From Phycisphaerae bacterium (GTDB lineage Bacteria; Planctomycetota; Phycisphaerae; FEN-1346; JAACEH01), in the NCBI GenBank assembly GCA_012729015.1, contig JAAYDY010000048.1, positions 1 to 64,000 on the forward strand: DNA of 64,000 nt, written 5' to 3'. A model generated the notes under the pieces. The model was not told the DNA's origin, ran no database searches, and saw nothing but the letters and a program-made list of their open reading frames with translations. This document shows positions 35,620-42,970 of this stretch, piece after piece; positions within the stretch are counted from its first letter, which is position 1, and each line of letters opens with the position of its first letter. The translations under genes were made by a program, and so were the position numbers.

Positions 35620-36356
35620 GGTCACATCCTTTCTGCTGAAACCGAGTTGAATGACGAATCCCGATGATCCGCTTGCAAACGCTGCGTACCGCCCGTGACC
35701 GGTGGACCGCGGCATGACGCATGTCACGCAGCGGCCGCCGGGCCATGCCGCCCAGCCGCCCTCACCCGCCGACACAGAAAGCATAGCCCACAGCCGCCGA
35801 TGGCACAAACCGCACCCGACTTCCGCAGATGCCGTGTCGGACCGAGGCCGAGCCGGTCGTAACGCATGGCGAGTACATGGCTTACAGCCTCACCGCTGGA
35901 TCCTCGACCCGGACCGGTGCCAGGCAAGCAGGGGCTGCGACGCGGGCCGCTCAGCGGACATGAGCAGGGTTCTTGAACACTCTCCTTGAACAAGACCGCC
36001 GCACTCGAACCGGGCCGGTGGAAGCTCGTGCGGTCCCCTGGCCGTGTGTTGAAGGGGTGTCACAAGTGCCACAGTCCCTGGGCACACCCCGGCGCCGGGG
36101 TGCATCCCGCTTCAGTAGGTAATCGGGGCGGCGCTGTGCCAATGCGTCGGTGCCATGGCCGCTTGCGGCCATGAAGAAGAGGCCCGTAGATGGTTGTCTG
36201 AAAACCTACCTACTGAGAGGGGATGCACCCCCGGCGCCGTGTCCCTACGAAGATCGTTTGCACGGCCCAAGAAGAACGCGTATACTTGCGTCGGCGCTCT
36301 CGGCTATGGCCGCACGGCACGCCGGGGGGCACATCTGGGACTATCGAGGACGCGGT
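35620..36356. other. Intergenic region between divergent PEP-CTERM and GntR-type genes
   Basis: This is a 737-nt non-coding stretch. It includes a short dyad TGACGCATGTCA near 35715, a small hairpin GTGCCACAGTCCCTGGGCAC near 36066, and the long inverted-repeat element at 36091-36238. I see no protein start with a plausible ribosome site and no tRNA. It should hold the promoters of both flanking divergent genes, but no strong -10/-35 pair stood out. Confidence 0.6.
36091..36238. repeat. 148-nt inverted-repeat element
   Basis: The left arm 36091-36120 (GGCGCCGGGGTGCATCCCGC then TTCAGTAGGT) is the imperfect reverse complement of 36208-36238 (ACCTACTGAGAGGGGATGCA then CCCCCGGCGCC). Roughly 26 of 30 positions pair. 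The centre holds a second palindrome ATGGCCGCTTGCGGCCAT. No reading frame. It could be a non-autonomous mobile element or a large regulatory cruciform upstream of the GntR-type gene. Confidence 0.75.
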
Positions 36357-37508
36357 ATGCAACGTTCCAGCACCTCACGAAGGCTCGTTCTGGCGGTGGC
36401 CCAGGGAATCGCCGAGGGGCGCTGGCTGTGCGGCGGCGAGTTGCCGTCGGTGCGCAGCCTGGCCAAGGAGTTCGGCGTCTCGGCGCCGACGGCCATGAAG
36501 GTGATTCAACTGGCCGCGGCCCAGGGGCTGGTCGCCCTGCGGCCAAGCCGGCCGGCGCTGGTTCTGCCCGATGCGGCAAGGGCTGCCCGACGGATTCTCG
36601 GGACTGCGGCCCTGCCCGACAGTCCGCGCGAATCCTCCGGGGCACAGACCCGCGTGGCACTGCTGGTCCCCGCGATGGAGCCTCCGGGCTATGCGCCCTT
36701 TGCGTCGATGCGGCAGCACATCGACATGGAGGCCGCCGCCAAAGGACTGGCCTTCGATCTGATCCACTGGCCGCTGAAGGAGCAGATTCCCTTCGCCCTG
36801 TCGCTGCCGGCGCGAGGCTATGCCGGGGCCGTATGCCTTGCCATGAGGCCGTCCTACCTGCCCGGACTGACCGCCTTGCGGAACCAGGGTTTCCCCACGC
36901 TGATCATCAATCGCCGGTACAGGCACCTCGGCCTGCCGGCGATCGCCGGAGACGATTACAAACCGGTGCGCGAGCTGGTCCTGCGACTCGTGAGGATGGG
37001 GCACCGCAACATGTCCCTCGTGACCGATCTGCTGCCGTCCAGCAACATGGAAACTCACGACGCCATTCGCGGGTGGGTGGACGGCCTGAACGAGACCGGC
37101 ACACTGGGCACCAGCCCGATGCCGACCTGCATCGTCCCGAACCTCGAACCCCTGAGGCGCAGCGGACACGTGTTCGAGCAACTGCTTCTGCGGCCCGATC
37201 GGCCGACCGCGCTGCTCTTCTACTGGCCGACGTGGACCGAGGTGCTGCTTCAGGATCCCCGGTTCTCGCGGCTCCGGGTGCCCGACGACATCAGCCTCGC
37301 GCTGGCGATCCCCGGAGAACGGCCGCCGAGGCTTCCGGACGGCCCGCCCCTGACCACCCTGGACATCGACTACCAGCGACAGGCCGACTGCATCGTCAAC
37401 CGCATGGCCGACATGATTGGCGGCAGATCGTGTGAAGAACTGCTGCTCCTGCCTCTGAAACTGCACCTGACCGACAGCCTCGGACCCCCTCCCCGGTCAG
37501 CACCATAG
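36357..37508 (+). CDS. GntR-type transcriptional regulator with LacI-like sensor domain
   Basis: The 383-residue protein has an N-terminal winged helix-turn-helix of GntR type: GIAEGRWLCGGELPSVRSLAKEFGVSAPTAMKVIQLAAAQGLVALRPSRP, cited here in pieces (GELPSVRSLAKEFGVSAPTA is the core). Residues 95-380 resemble the LacI/periplasmic-binding-protein effector domain (RVALLVPAMEPPGYAPF, GYAGAVCLAMRPSYL, PTLIINRRY, GMRNMSLVTD-like GHRNMSLVTD, LTTLDIDYQRQ). GAGGA precedes the ATG at 36357. Such AraR-like chimeras sense sugars. The nearest candidate targets are the two PEP-CTERM genes on either side; that link is inference. Confidence 0.8.
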   Translation: MQRSSTSRRLVLAVAQGIAEGRWLCGGELPSVRSLAKEFGVSAPTAMKVIQLAAAQGLVALRPSRPALVLPDAARAARRILGTAALPDSPRESSGAQTRVALLVPAMEPPGYAPFASMRQHIDMEAAAKGLAFDLIHWPLKEQIPFALSLPARGYAGAVCLAMRPSYLPGLTALRNQGFPTLIINRRYRHLGLPAIAGDDYKPVRELVLRLVRMGHRNMSLVTDLLPSSNMETHDAIRGWVDGLNETGTLGTSPMPTCIVPNLEPLRRSGHVFEQLLLRPDRPTALLFYWPTWTEVLLQDPRFSRLRVPDDISLALAIPGERPPRLPDGPPLTTLDIDYQRQADCIVNRMADMIGGRSCEELLLLPLKLHLTDSLGPPPRSAP

Positions 37509-37551
37509 AAGAACAGGTTCATTCGGGATTCTCGGAGAAGACACCGGACAA

Positions 37552-37685
37552 ACCCCTCTCCCTGCTTGCAGGGAGAGGTGCCCGGCGAAGCCGGGCGGTG
37601 AGGGTGGAGCGCCAGAGTCCGCGTGGGTCCGGTGGACCCACCCCCTTGCGCCGCGCTCGCCGTAGGGGCGGCTCGCGAGCCGCCC
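37552..37685. repeat. Tandem family 4 and family 3 palindromic repeats
   Basis: Positions 37552-37610 carry CCTCTCCCTGCTTGCAGGGA and a following CCGGCGAAGCCGG hairpin with CGGTGAGGGTGGAGC, related to the modules at 27521-27736. Positions 37661-37685 are the family 3 palindrome GGGCGGCTCGCGAGCCGCCC preceded by CGTAG, also found near 47684 and 50431. The gap 37509-37869 contains no gene. Confidence 0.8.
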
Positions 37686-37743
37686 ATTTTGGCCACGCTC
37701 TACGGTGGCCATGCCGCCTCGGATCCTCCCAGGACCGTGGCAT

Positions 37744-37779
37744 GAGAAAACAGAGGAGCCGCCAGACGGCGACTCCTCT
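37744..37779 (-). terminator. Rho-independent terminator of second PEP-CTERM gene
   Basis: Read on the minus strand, AGAGGAG at 37779-37773 and CTCCTCT at 37758-37752 form a stem extended by CGCC/GGCG, followed directly by a GTTTTC U-tract. It lies 90 nt past the stop at 37870. Confidence 0.75.
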
Positions 37780-37869
37780 GCAACTACAGTTCCTCGATCT
37801 CATGATGCAGCCATCTCAGTTGCGCTGGAGGAAGAGGACTCCTCGGGGAAGACACTCCCCCGCAACCAC

Positions 37870-38898
37870 TTACTTGCCCTGACGCCGCTTCATCGCGACG
37901 CCCACGAGCCCAAGACCCAGCAGAGCCATCGTCGCGGGCTCCGGAACGGCCGGGATGTCCACAAGAGCCACCGCCTGGAGAACGCCGCCGTTGTTCTGGA
38001 TGCCCCACGTGCCGACGTCCTCGGCCGCAAGGCTCAGGCCGCTGATGCCGCCGACGTTGAAATCATGGCCCGTTTCGACGATCAGGTCGAACGCGGTGCC
38101 CTGCAACACAGCGACCATGGGATCAACATCCACGTCCACGGTGCCGGTCAGGCCATTGACTCTGGTGACGGCGATGTGACCCACGCCATCGGACATGATG
38201 GTGAATCCCAGCGTGGCGCCGACATACGCCCGGAAGTCCGTGCAGGTGACAGGAGCGCTCATGCTGTTGCCGATGATGCGGAACTCCATCGACGTGCCGG
38301 CATGGGAAACGTCGCTGTTTCCGACATACAGCGTCGTCGACGAGAAGGAACCGCCGCTGATGGCGTAGGTGAACGGGTTACCGGTCTTCCCGGTAAGGCC
38401 GCCGGCGAAGTTGGCGGTGCCACCGGTCTGGGTCACCGTGGTCTGAACCCCCAAACCGTTGCCGAAACCAAGCGAGGTGGCTCCGGTAACGGTCAGGCTG
38501 CCGGTGATGATCTGAATGTCGGCACTGGCAGTGTACGTGGCATCCAAACGGCCCGTCGACAACTTGCCGTTGACGACTACGTCACCGCCATCGATAATAA
38601 GCGTGCCCGCACCGTTGTAGCCAATCGTCAACCCCGTCATGGTCACATCGCCCTCAGCGATGAGGGTGCCGGACGACGACACGCCGCTGCTGGACGAGCC
38701 AACCAGCGCGCCAGCACCCGTAATCGACCCGGTGTTGGCGATGGTGAGCGTGTTCGGCAGATTGAGGTTGTTTGTGCCCACCGTCGGGGTGTCGTTGATG
38801 GCGGTGGTGATAGTCGTCTGGCCGTTGTACGTAGCGGCCCCCGCCGTGGCGGCGATTCCCATCAGAACCGTCAAAGATACTGCGATCATTTTGTTCAT
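37870..38898 (-). CDS. PEP-CTERM sorting-domain protein, beta-repeat type
   Basis: The 342-residue exported protein starts MNKMIAVSLTVLMGIAATAG (signal peptide) with GGAGAG upstream. The body is Gly/Thr/Ser/Asn-rich with repeated short strands (GTLIAEGDVTMTGLTIGYNG, TLIIDGGDVVVNGKLSTG), fitting a beta-solenoid surface protein. The end VPEPATMALLGLGLVGVAMK plus RRQGK is a PEP-CTERM signal nearly identical to that of the protein at 34696. Both also share a pre-tail segment ISxLSLAAxDxGxW with LQAVA just ahead of the signal, so they are paralogues with divergent bodies. A hairpin terminator lies downstream. Confidence 0.85.
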   Translation of the reverse strand: MNKMIAVSLTVLMGIAATAGAATYNGQTTITTAINDTPTVGTNNLNLPNTLTIANTGSITGAGALVGSSSSGVSSSGTLIAEGDVTMTGLTIGYNGAGTLIIDGGDVVVNGKLSTGRLDATYTASADIQIITGSLTVTGATSLGFGNGLGVQTTVTQTGGTANFAGGLTGKTGNPFTYAISGGSFSSTTLYVGNSDVSHAGTSMEFRIIGNSMSAPVTCTDFRAYVGATLGFTIMSDGVGHIAVTRVNGLTGTVDVDVDPMVAVLQGTAFDLIVETGHDFNVGGISGLSLAAEDVGTWGIQNNGGVLQAVALVDIPAVPEPATMALLGLGLVGVAMKRRQGK

Positions 38899-39414
38899 AT
38901 CCGCTCTCTCCAAAAGCAGTAACACAAGAAGAAACCGCCGCTCTCAAACAGGCTGTTGTCGCGGCACAACCGGCAAACACCAGAGTATCGAAGTTCAGTA
39001 GAGGCGCGTCAGCGAAGCGATGAACAGCCCAGCCCGCTAACTCCACCCTTCCCCGCAGGAATTACATCTGGAATTACAGGACTGCCACAGGGAATATACA
39101 ACACGTTTCAGGGATATGCAACCCGCAGCGAGGGTTTTTTACATCCAAACAGGGGGCATCACGCGAAGTCATTTATGGGCATAGAGTTACACAATTCCGA
39201 TAGTGTCGTTTTTCTGGCGGGCGGCTGTAGTTTAGGTAGAATCGTTCACAGAAGGGGCGTCCGACGCCATCAGGCCGACCGCTCTGTAGACGCTGAGCGG
39301 ACAGAAGAGGTTGGCGGCCCGTTGAGGCAGTGCGACCGCGTGACATGGTTCCCGGTCACCGCCAAGCGGCGGCCATGACATCGCGCCATGGAGGGCGGCT
39401 CGCGGGACGGAGCC
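38899..39414. other. AT-rich intergenic region upstream of second PEP-CTERM gene
   Basis: Over 500 nt without a supported gene. The stretch 39060-39240 is notably AT-rich (the line from 39061 is 25/60 GC by count), unlike the rest of the window. It contains a small hairpin with a U-tract (AACCCGCAGCGAGGGTTTTTT, here split as AACCC/GGGTT arms at 39120-39140). It probably holds the PEP-CTERM gene promoter; no confident -35/-10 pair was identified. Confidence 0.5.
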
Positions 39415-39600
39415 TCACGAGTTCCCCGGCGTACGCGACTGCAGGGCACTGGTTCCGTATGTTCGACGGCAGTGAAGGTCCCTGGTCTGTCGCAGGCACT
39501 TCCGGCAGAACCGGTGCGCCGCGTCCGTCCAGAACACGCGTCCACAGCGCAGGCAAGGCAGGAACTTCCTCTCGAGCGGGCGGAGTCTCAGTCTAGGCAT
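39415..39600 (-). CDS. Small zinc-ribbon protein
   Basis: This 61-residue basic protein begins MPRLRLRPLERKFLPCLRCG. Its pattern is C-L-R-C, 14 residues, then C-R-K-C in FCRKCLRQ, a two-knuckle zinc ribbon. A further Cys-His pair (LHCRR) follows. GAGAGGAAG lies a proper distance upstream of the ATG at 39600. It is the last gene of the operon starting at 42683, 25 nt after the Usp/PTS gene. Such small ribbons often bind nucleic acid or RNA polymerase; that role is a guess. It is short, but the ribosome site, Cys spacing and operon position support it. Confidence 0.6.
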   Translation of the reverse strand: MPRLRLRPLERKFLPCLRCGRVFWTDAAHRFCRKCLRQTRDLHCRRTYGTSALQSRTPGNS

Positions 39601-39625
39601 GTCACTTCCTCTCCTCGAACATGGC

Positions 39626-40903
39626 TCATTCGCCTCCTGAGGAATCGCCGTTGCCGGGCCCCGCTGCGGTGTGCGGCGCGGCATCCTCCAGATCGAGAAC
39701 CCTGATGACGTCGTCTGCCGTGCGGCAGGCCAGCAGAGAGGACCGGACCGCCGGCAGCAGCATGAGCTGCGCGATGCGAGCCAGGATGCCCAGGTACTCG
39801 TCATAGAACTCCCGCGGCGTGATCAGCAGGAAGACGAACCGGGTCGGGCTGTCCTCGTCGCCGCCGAACCGGACGCCGTCCGGGCAGATGCCCAGGCAGC
39901 CGATAACCGCCGGAAGGCCCGGGATCGTGATGTGCGGAAAAGCCGTTTCGCATCCCACGGCAGTTGAGCCGGCGGCCTCCCGCGACATGGCCAGGTCCAG
40001 CAGGCGCGTCTGCGCGTCCCGGGGAATCTGGCCATGGGCCGCCAGCCGCTCGATGAGTAACCGGACGGCGTCCTCCTTGTCTCGCGGTTGCAGGTCGAGA
40101 CAGACGGTCCTGTTCCACAGCACCTCGCGCAGGCTCGTGCGGCGCGACTGGCCGGCCACCAGCATAACCAGAGACTGGTCCACCCGCCGGCTGAGGGCTT
40201 CCGGAATGGAGCCGCGGAAATGCTCCGCGACTCGCCAGTAGTTCGGGGCGCCGAGGACGAGCAGGTCGCTCGGCCGAAGACATGCCTGTATCCCCGACAC
40301 CACGTCGCCGGCCTTGTGGAACTGGACGGGACCGGTCAGGCCGGCGATGCGCGCCTGGATCTGGGAGCGGCGCAGGCCGTTGCGGACGCGCTGCTCCGGA
40401 TCGCCCGAATCCGTCCGGGGCGACGGCTCGTCGTGCGCCACGTGCAGCGTCTGCATCTCGATGCCGAGTTCCGCGGCAAACTCCCGCGCCACCCAGAGCT
40501 GCTGAAGCGTATGGATGCCGCCGCCGGTCGGAATCAGAACGCGCTGAAGGTCCTGCGATCGGTTCTCCCGGATGATGACGGCCTGCACCTTCCGCGCGAC
40601 AACACAGCGAAGCATGGACTGGAGTTCGTCACCGTCGGCCGGCCAGTCGGCAACCAGCGCGCTGACGCGATTGACTTGCATGAACGCCCGGACGATGTCC
40701 GACGGGCTCTTCGAGAGCGTATAGGCTCGCAGTACGGCGACGCCGACATTCGATGCGGCGGCCATCCGCCGAGCCGCGCGCAGCACGGTCGCCTCGGCGT
40801 CACGGTCTGACACCAGCGCCAGAACAGGCAGTTCCGGAAGCCGCCCCAACGGCAGTTCCTCGCGTTCATGAGACAGGTATCGAACAGGGCTTGAGGCGGT
40901 CAT
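39626..40903 (-). CDS. Universal-stress-like and PTS EIIA (fructose/nitrogen type) fusion protein
   Basis: The 425-residue cytoplasmic protein has three parts. Residues 25-115 are a degenerate Usp-like alpha/beta domain. Residues 120-250 look like a UspA domain (RVLIPTGGGIHTLQQLWVAR ... DLLVLGAPNYW ... GSIPEALSRRVDQSLVMLVA). Residues 260-405 are a PTS EIIA-2 domain with the phosphorylatable His324 in CETAFPHITIPGL. EIIA-Ntr-like domains without a transporter usually act as regulators. The start at 40903 has GGAGCACGG upstream. It is third in the TetR-Rnk operon, so a stress-signalling role is likely but inferred. No EI/HPr genes are in the window. Confidence 0.78.
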   Translation of the reverse strand: MTASSPVRYLSHEREELPLGRLPELPVLALVSDRDAEATVLRAARRMAAASNVGVAVLRAYTLSKSPSDIVRAFMQVNRVSALVADWPADGDELQSMLRCVVARKVQAVIIRENRSQDLQRVLIPTGGGIHTLQQLWVAREFAAELGIEMQTLHVAHDEPSPRTDSGDPEQRVRNGLRRSQIQARIAGLTGPVQFHKAGDVVSGIQACLRPSDLLVLGAPNYWRVAEHFRGSIPEALSRRVDQSLVMLVAGQSRRTSLREVLWNRTVCLDLQPRDKEDAVRLLIERLAAHGQIPRDAQTRLLDLAMSREAAGSTAVGCETAFPHITIPGLPAVIGCLGICPDGVRFGGDEDSPTRFVFLLITPREFYDEYLGILARIAQLMLLPAVRSSLLACRTADDVIRVLDLEDAAPHTAAGPGNGDSSGGE

Positions 40904-41113
40904 ATCCGTGCTCCTGAGACAGTTCGTCGCCGGGCATCCGGCGCGCGGCGGGAATGGCGCTCCTGCGGATGGTGACCCCAGGGGACCTCTGTCCTGACGG
41001 GGCGGTCGCACGCTCCAGACGCCGAAAGCGTTCCGGTCGAGCAAGGGTGAGGGATCTGTTGAGTGTGCGGCGTGTGAATCGGTCGCCCAGGCCGGCCGGG
41101 GACTGCGCCTGCG

Positions 41114-41551
41114 TCAGGCGGTCGGCTCGGCCTGCGTTTCTCGCGCGGCGGCCTCCGGCTGGTACAGGACATCCGTGATCCGCAGACGCCGCAGGCCCGC
41201 CGGCGTGTGGCAGTTGACCTCGTCCTCGACGCGGCACCCGAGCAGGGCCAGGCCGATGGGGGCCAGGACGGAGACCTTCGCCTGTTCCACACTGGCCTCA
41301 TCGGGCCAGACCACGGTGTAGGCGGATTCCTCGCGGGTATCGGCGTCCACGAACTGAACACGCGACCCCATCGTCACGACGTCGTGCGGAATGTCATCGG
41401 CGGCGACCACGTGGGCGTCGTTCAGATCGTGCTGAATCTGTTCGATACACTTCTTCGTCTCGGCGTCCTGTGCGTACCTGAGGGCCTGCACCAACTGAGC
41501 CAGACGAACGTAGTCTCCCTGGGTCAGAACGATGTTCCTGAAGGCTGCCAT
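41114..41551 (-). CDS. rnk: Rnk-type regulator (GreA/GreB C-terminal fold)
   Basis: This 145-residue protein is similar in layout to E. coli Rnk: an N-terminal short coiled coil (TQGDYVRLAQLVQALRYAQD ... ELNDAH-like) and a C-terminal GreA-C/FKBP-like domain. Diagnostic segments are IPHDVVTMGSRVQFVD, KVSVLAPIGLALLGCRVED and DVLYQPEAA. Rnk binds RNA polymerase near the secondary channel without full Gre activity. GGAGGAG precedes the ATG at 41551. It lies 37 nt downstream of a gene encoding the same domain fused to TetR, so the operon contains two Rnk domains. Family assignment is strong. Confidence 0.88.
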   Translation of the reverse strand: MAAFRNIVLTQGDYVRLAQLVQALRYAQDAETKKCIEQIQHDLNDAHVVAADDIPHDVVTMGSRVQFVDADTREESAYTVVWPDEASVEQAKVSVLAPIGLALLGCRVEDEVNCHTPAGLRRLRITDVLYQPEAAARETQAEPTA

Positions 41552-41588
41552 GACCACTCCTCCTCTGTTCGTGACGAAACCTGCCTGA

Positions 41589-42683
41589 CTACAGGTGGTA
41601 ATCGCCGGCGCTCTCGGGCTGGTACTGAATCGCCTGAATCCGCAGGCGTCTCCGCCGGCCCGTCTCCTCGAACTGCATGAGCGAGCCCACGCGGCAGCCA
41701 AGCATGGCCGTTCCCATGGGCTCCAGGATCGAGACGTTCTCGGCCGACTTCCCGGCGTCCACCGGGAAGACCAGCGAGCGAACCTGCGACGGGCCGCCGT
41801 CGGAATCCTGAAGCAGAACCCGCGAGTTCATTGTGACCACGTCGGGAGGCACAAGCTTCGGATCGACGATTCGCCCACGGGCCAGACCTTCGTCCAGATC
41901 GCCGAGATGCCTGGCCAGTTCCTCGTTGCCGAACCCTCGGGCCACGGCGATAAGTTCCTTGAGCCGCTGGAAGTCGTACCGGGTGATGAATATCTCGCGA
42001 CAGGGCTCGGCGTCGGCCCGGACGACGGCGGCGCTACTGGCGGCGACGACATGCTTCGGCGCAGCCACCTTCAGCAACGTTTCCTTCACGCGGCGCACCT
42101 GGGCGTCGAGCGGCTCCGACTGCTCGGGCCTCGACCAGTAGCCCATGAATGCCCCGAGCACCCCCTCGAAACTCAGCGCCAGGTACAGGGGATGGATTCT
42201 TTCGAACAGCCCCGCCTCGACGCCTCGTTCGAGCAACTTGCCGACCATGTCCAGGTACCGGTAATAGGACGACACGACACGATCGGACAAGGCCTCCGGC
42301 TGCGGATACGCGCCTGAACTCTGTTCACAGGAGAACAGGACGAAGAAGAGCCGATGCCGGTCGTAATCGACCAGCCGCGTCCGAATCAGGGCTTCGAGGA
42401 CCCCCTCGGCACCCAGCGGCCGCGAGGCAAGGTCGCGCATCTCCTCGAGCAACCCGTCGGCGATCCGCTCAATCACGGCCCCGTACAGCCGCTCCTTGCT
42501 GGAAAACGAGTTGTAGATCGTCCCGACGCCCACTCCGGCGGCCTGAGCAATCTGCTCGGTGGTGGTGGCCACGTACCCCTTCTCGCGAAACACCTGCTCC
42601 ACGGTGTCCAGAATGGCCTCGATGCGGCGCAACCGTTCCTGGCTTCGTCGGGCCTTGGTGGATGCCTTGGTCACACGCGGCAT
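41589..42683 (-). CDS. TetR-family repressor fused to an Rnk/GreA-C domain
   Basis: In this 364-residue protein, residues 17-75 are a TetR helix-turn-helix (ILDTVEQVFREKGYVATTTE then QIAQAAGVGVGTIYNSFSSK). Residues 80-205 are a TetR-like all-helical ligand/dimer domain. After a linker of about 25 residues, 231-364 form a complete Rnk-like module: TRYDFQRLKELIAVARGFGN, VPPDVVTMNSRVLLQD, NVSILEPMGTAMLGCRVGS and the terminal YQPESAGDYHL, almost as in E. coli Rnk. The start is the ATG at 42683 with GGGGAG upstream. The frame is continuous across the junction, so this is a true fusion. It leads the operon from a strong promoter at 42738-42765. Autoregulation plus RNA polymerase contact is the inferred role. 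Confidence 0.87.
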   Translation of the reverse strand: MPRVTKASTKARRSQERLRRIEAILDTVEQVFREKGYVATTTEQIAQAAGVGVGTIYNSFSSKERLYGAVIERIADGLLEEMRDLASRPLGAEGVLEALIRTRLVDYDRHRLFFVLFSCEQSSGAYPQPEALSDRVVSSYYRYLDMVGKLLERGVEAGLFERIHPLYLALSFEGVLGAFMGYWSRPEQSEPLDAQVRRVKETLLKVAAPKHVVAASSAAVVRADAEPCREIFITRYDFQRLKELIAVARGFGNEELARHLGDLDEGLARGRIVDPKLVPPDVVTMNSRVLLQDSDGGPSQVRSLVFPVDAGKSAENVSILEPMGTAMLGCRVGSLMQFEETGRRRRLRIQAIQYQPESAGDYHL

Positions 42684-42737
42684 GGGCAACTCCCCTTCCT
42701 CTCCTGGTTGTCAGTCATCCAATGAGGGATTACTCAG

Positions 42738-42765
42738 ATTTTATCCGAAAGATGTTCCATGTCAA
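42738..42765 (-). promoter_or_regulatory. Promoter of the TetR-Rnk operon
   Basis: On the minus strand, TTGACA (42765-42760) and TAAAAT (42743-42738) are spaced by 16 nt; the start codon is 55 nt downstream of the -10. A short palindrome TCATCCAATGA at 42715-42725, within the presumed leader, could be part of an operator for the encoded TetR domain, but it is short for that family. Confidence 0.75.
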
Positions 42766-42970
42766 GGCCAAAGTGGCTGCCAGACCGTTGGGGGACGCTC
42801 TGGTCTGGGGTCATTCCTTCGATCCGGTCCGGAACCTGCGTTAAGCGGCCATGGCGCCACGGCTCTCCGTCCAGAACGAGCGTGGATTCTGACATGCCAC
42901 ACTGGTGCCGGCACTGGGTACACAATGGGGGTGGCTCCGACCTGATGTGGAGGGTACAATCGCCTTGTCC

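Noticed and set aside
39120-39141. Plus-strand terminator in the AT-rich gap
   Set aside because: The stem is only 5 bp and there is no plus-strand gene shortly upstream for it to serve.
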